Shown: piece by piece, positions 42,655 to 43,944 of the stretch
How the letters are laid out: each line of letters starts with the position of its first letter
How positions within the stretch are numbered: position 1 is the stretch's first letter
From: Desulfovibrio legallii
Lineage (GTDB): Bacteria; Desulfobacterota; Desulfovibrionia; Desulfovibrionales; Desulfovibrionaceae
DNA length: 43,944 nt
Direction of reading: 5' to 3'
NCBI RefSeq assembly: GCF_900102485.1
Contig: NZ_FNBX01000022.1
Location: 1-43,944, forward strand
The notes under the pieces: generated by a model
Databases searched by the model: none
What the model was told of the DNA's origin: nothing
What the model saw: only the letters and a program-made list of their open reading frames with translations
Position numbers and translations under genes: made by a program

Positions 42655-42684
42655 CACCTATTCCAAACGGAATACCAGTGTCAA
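42655..42684 (-). promoter_or_regulatory. Repressor promoter overlapping operator 1
   Basis: On the minus strand a perfect TTGACA (42684-42679) is followed 18 bases later by a weak TAGGTG (42660-42655). Operator 1 lies wholly in the spacer, so a bound regulator would block the repressor gene. Confidence 0.5.
42661..42672. promoter_or_regulatory. Operator 1 of the phage-type switch
   Basis: TTCCAAACGGAA, inside the perfect palindrome TATTCC-AAAC-GGAATA (42659-42674). It fits the pattern TTCC-N4-GGAA shared with operators 2 and 3. Confidence 0.8.
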
Positions 42685-42685
42685 A

Positions 42686-42697
42686 TTCTTATAGGAA
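42686..42697. promoter_or_regulatory. Operator 2 of the phage-type switch
   Basis: TTCTTATAGGAA, with outer arms AATTC and GAATT. It differs from TTCC-N4-GGAA at one base and lies between the two promoters, 25 bases from operator 1. Confidence 0.75.
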
Positions 42698-42703
42698 TTG
42701 TGT

Positions 42704-42732
42704 TTGAAAATATTTTCCCATAGGAATATCAT
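42704..42732 (+). promoter_or_regulatory. Promoter of the Cro-like gene, overlapping operator 3
   Basis: TTGAAA (42704-42709) and TATCAT (42727-42732) are 17 bases apart. Operator 3 fills most of the spacer. The ATG at 42739 is seven bases after the -10 box, so the mRNA may lack a leader. Confidence 0.65.
42715..42726. promoter_or_regulatory. Operator 3 of the phage-type switch
   Basis: TTCCCATAGGAA, a full match to TTCC-N4-GGAA, 29 bases from operator 2 and directly against the -10 box of the Cro-like gene. Confidence 0.8.
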
Positions 42733-42738
42733 TGAGGC

Positions 42739-42990
42739 ATGAACATAGAAACTTTCCGCACAGACCTGCAGCGCGCTATCCGTGAAAAGGGGTTATCCCA
42801 AAGCGAACTCGCACGCCTGGCAGGAATCCGTCAGGGCACGCTTTCCAAGTTTCTGACCGCAGAAAATGGCAGGGATATGAACCTTTCCACTGCGCTCCGC
42901 CTTTGGCCGTTCGTCTACGGCGCCCCGCCTATCCCAGCCACCCCTGCCACGTCACCCGCATCTGCACAGGCTCAGGCAGCAGCGCAGTAG
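42739..42990 (+). CDS. Cro-like helix-turn-helix protein
   Basis: An 83-residue protein. The HTH is AIREKGLSQSELARLAGIRQ and GTLSKFLTAENG; after it comes LSTALRLWPFVYG and a Pro/Ala-rich tail (PATPATSPASAQAQAAAQ). It is divergent from the CI-like repressor and starts a few bases after operator 3, the position of Cro in lambda-like phages. There is no ribosome site, and the promoter position suggests a leaderless message. Probable role: compete with the repressor for the same operators. Genes that would normally follow are replaced by an IS3 element. Confidence 0.85.
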   Translation: MNIETFRTDLQRAIREKGLSQSELARLAGIRQGTLSKFLTAENGRDMNLSTALRLWPFVYGAPPIPATPATSPASAQAQAAAQ

Positions 42991-43017
42991 CGATAGCCGC
43001 AGCGTGGCCGAATGACC

Positions 43018-43896
43018 TTACCCCATTGCGTATCCCACTTGTAAGTTAGCGGTTCCTGTTGGGTTATGGGTTCTGTTCTGCCGGCAAAATTCTTCTGGCG
43101 TCAGCCAGCCCAGCGAACTGTGCGGCCGCCGCTGGTTGTAATCCTGCCTCCAGGCTTCAACTGCTTGACGGGCGTCATGTACGGATAAAAACACATGTTG
43201 ATTCAAACATGCATCACGGAATTTCCCGTTAAAACTTTCAATATGCCCATTGTCCGTGGGTTTCCCCGGGCGAGTAAACTCTATCGCAACGCCATGCGCA
43301 ACTGCCCAGGCATCCAGTGCCTTGCCACTAAATTCCGGGCCGCTGTCAACTTTTATACGTTGCGGCTTTCTCCCTCGGAGGCGTAACCTTTCCAGCACTC
43401 GCACAACACGCAGGCCTGGCAGTGACATGTCTACTTCCAGCGCCGGGCTTGACCGATCCCACAGATCCGCAATCGTCAAAATCCGGATGCGACGTCCATC
43501 CATAAGGGCATCGCTTACAAAATCCATCGCCCACAGCTCATCCGGACTTGTAGGGCACACCTGCTCGACACGGGTATGACTTGGGCGCTTCGCTCGTTTC
43601 CGTGTCCGCAGAGAAAGCCCCTCCTCCTGGTAGATTCTTTCTGTCCGCTTATGGTTCTGCACCAGGCCCTCACGCCGCAGCAATTCATGCAGGCGAGGAG
43701 AACCGAAGCGCCGCCGCTCTTCCGCCAGCTCCCGCAAGCGGGTACGCAAAAGCAGATCACTATCCTCGGGTGGCGGCCGCCTGGCGGAACAGCGGTTCAA
43801 CTGGATCACTCGGCAGGCCCGCCGCTCTGAGAGGCCGTGTTGCGCCTGGATATAGCGCACGGCTTCCCTCTGGGCTGCGGGCTTCAGAAGTTTTTT
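43018..43896 (-). CDS. IS3-family transposase OrfB (DDE integrase core)
   Basis: The OrfB frame extends from the frameshift site near 43896 to the TAA at 43018, about 292 residues; a GTG at 43860 is an internal start. The helical HTH_21-like part (RLRELAEERRRFGSPRLHEL, NHKRTERIYQEEGL) is followed by an rve core with DDE residues in WAMDFVSDAL, IKVDSGPEFSG and NGHIESFNGKFRD. It ends in the usual NQRRPHSSLGWLTPEEFCRQ. It would normally be made as an OrfAB fusion by frameshifting. It is intact as far as seen. Confidence 0.94.
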   Translation of the reverse strand, partial: KKLLKPAAQREAVRYIQAQHGLSERRACRVIQLNRCSARRPPPEDSDLLLRTRLRELAEERRRFGSPRLHELLRREGLVQNHKRTERIYQEEGLSLRTRKRAKRPSHTRVEQVCPTSPDELWAMDFVSDALMDGRRIRILTIADLWDRSSPALEVDMSLPGLRVVRVLERLRLRGRKPQRIKVDSGPEFSGKALDAWAVAHGVAIEFTRPGKPTDNGHIESFNGKFRDACLNQHVFLSVHDARQAVEAWRQDYNQRRPHSSLGWLTPEEFCRQNRTHNPTGTANLQVGYAMG

Positions 43897-43944
43897 GAGA
43901 GCACGTCCTTCAGGACGACAATATCCAGAGCCTGTTCGCCCACA
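43884..43944 (-). CDS. IS3-family transposase OrfA, C-terminal end (runs off right edge)
   Basis: The minus strand from the edge reads VGEQALDIVVLKDVLSKNF and stops at 43884-43886. This leucine-rich end with the DIVVLKDVL block is typical of IS3 OrfA proteins, which bind the IS ends. It overlaps OrfB in the -1 frame. Confidence 0.85.
   Translation of the reverse strand, partial: VGEQALDIVVLKDVLSKNF
43890..43896 (-). promoter_or_regulatory. Programmed -1 frameshift site A-AAA-AAC
   Basis: On the minus strand the heptamer AAAAAAC is read A-AAA-AAC in the OrfA frame and, after a one-base backward slip, AAA-AAA-C in the OrfB frame. This is a classic slippery sequence for making the OrfAB transposase. 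A CTTCTGAAG self-complementary stretch follows. Confidence 0.85.

Larger units (their letters stand above)
43013..43944 (-). mobile_element. IS3-family insertion sequence (3' part, runs off right edge)
   Basis: The element contains the OrfB integrase, the end of OrfA and a frameshift signal. Its outer end on this side is probably TGACCTTACCCC at 43013-43024, which starts with the TG expected of IS3 termini and overlaps the OrfB stop codon. The other end is beyond the window. It has landed about 20 bases after the Cro-like stop codon. Confidence 0.8.

Noticed and set aside
1..43944. CRISPR array or replication origin
   Set aside because: I saw no regularly spaced repeats with unique spacers and no cluster of DnaA-type boxes; the tandem repeats found have only two units each.

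Overview
The window is a GC-rich bacterial chromosome segment that looks like a sulfate-reducing deltaproteobacterium of the Desulfovibrio group. I infer this from a fused alpha/beta acetyl-CoA carboxylase transferase set beside a separate biotin carboxylase, a bifunctional Rel/Spo enzyme, the high GC content and the general protein style; no marker gene such as 16S rRNA is present to prove it.

Layout. Positions 1-310 hold the start of an IS256-family transposase that has cut off the front of a secreted-protein gene (remnant to 731). From 949 to 9145 are typA, a purine nucleoside phosphorylase gene, and a plus-strand cluster for acetyl-CoA carboxylase (biotin carboxylase, a DUF1847 protein, the fused carboxyltransferase, a biotinyl-domain protein). 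From 9349 to 12899 are a small conserved gene, ssb and a membrane diguanylate cyclase. From 13141 to 17010 is a minus-strand Anbu-type operon (ATP-grasp, alpha-E, transglutaminase-like, Anbu peptidase). From 17463 to 22745 are argD, dut and a SWIM/SNF2 helicase gene. From 22863 to 29262, on the plus strand, are a peptide-type ABC solute-binding protein, the Rel/Spo enzyme and a chemoreceptor with a good sigma-28 promoter. From 29395 to 35571, all on the minus strand, run psd, pssA, leuA, leuC, leuD and leuB. From 35692 to 40504 are a small lipoprotein, a membrane hydrolase-like protein, moaC, lgt, infA, pgpA and one unknown gene.

From the tRNA-Leu gene at 40768 to the right edge the character changes. 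Base composition drops, and there is a broken integrase start just beyond the tRNA, an AT-rich secreted-protein gene, a divergent CI-like/Cro-like regulator pair around three matched operators, and an IS3-family element. I read this as the decayed end of a prophage or island integrated at the tRNA, later hit by an IS.

Things that stand out: a dispersed intergenic repeat in three copies with two hairpins, one of them with a compensatory base change; a 73-bp duplicated piece of the ssb linker that supplies the stop codon of the diguanylate cyclase gene; promoters placed so that three genes may be transcribed without a leader; and the Anbu operon, whose last gene is separated from the others by one of the repeats.
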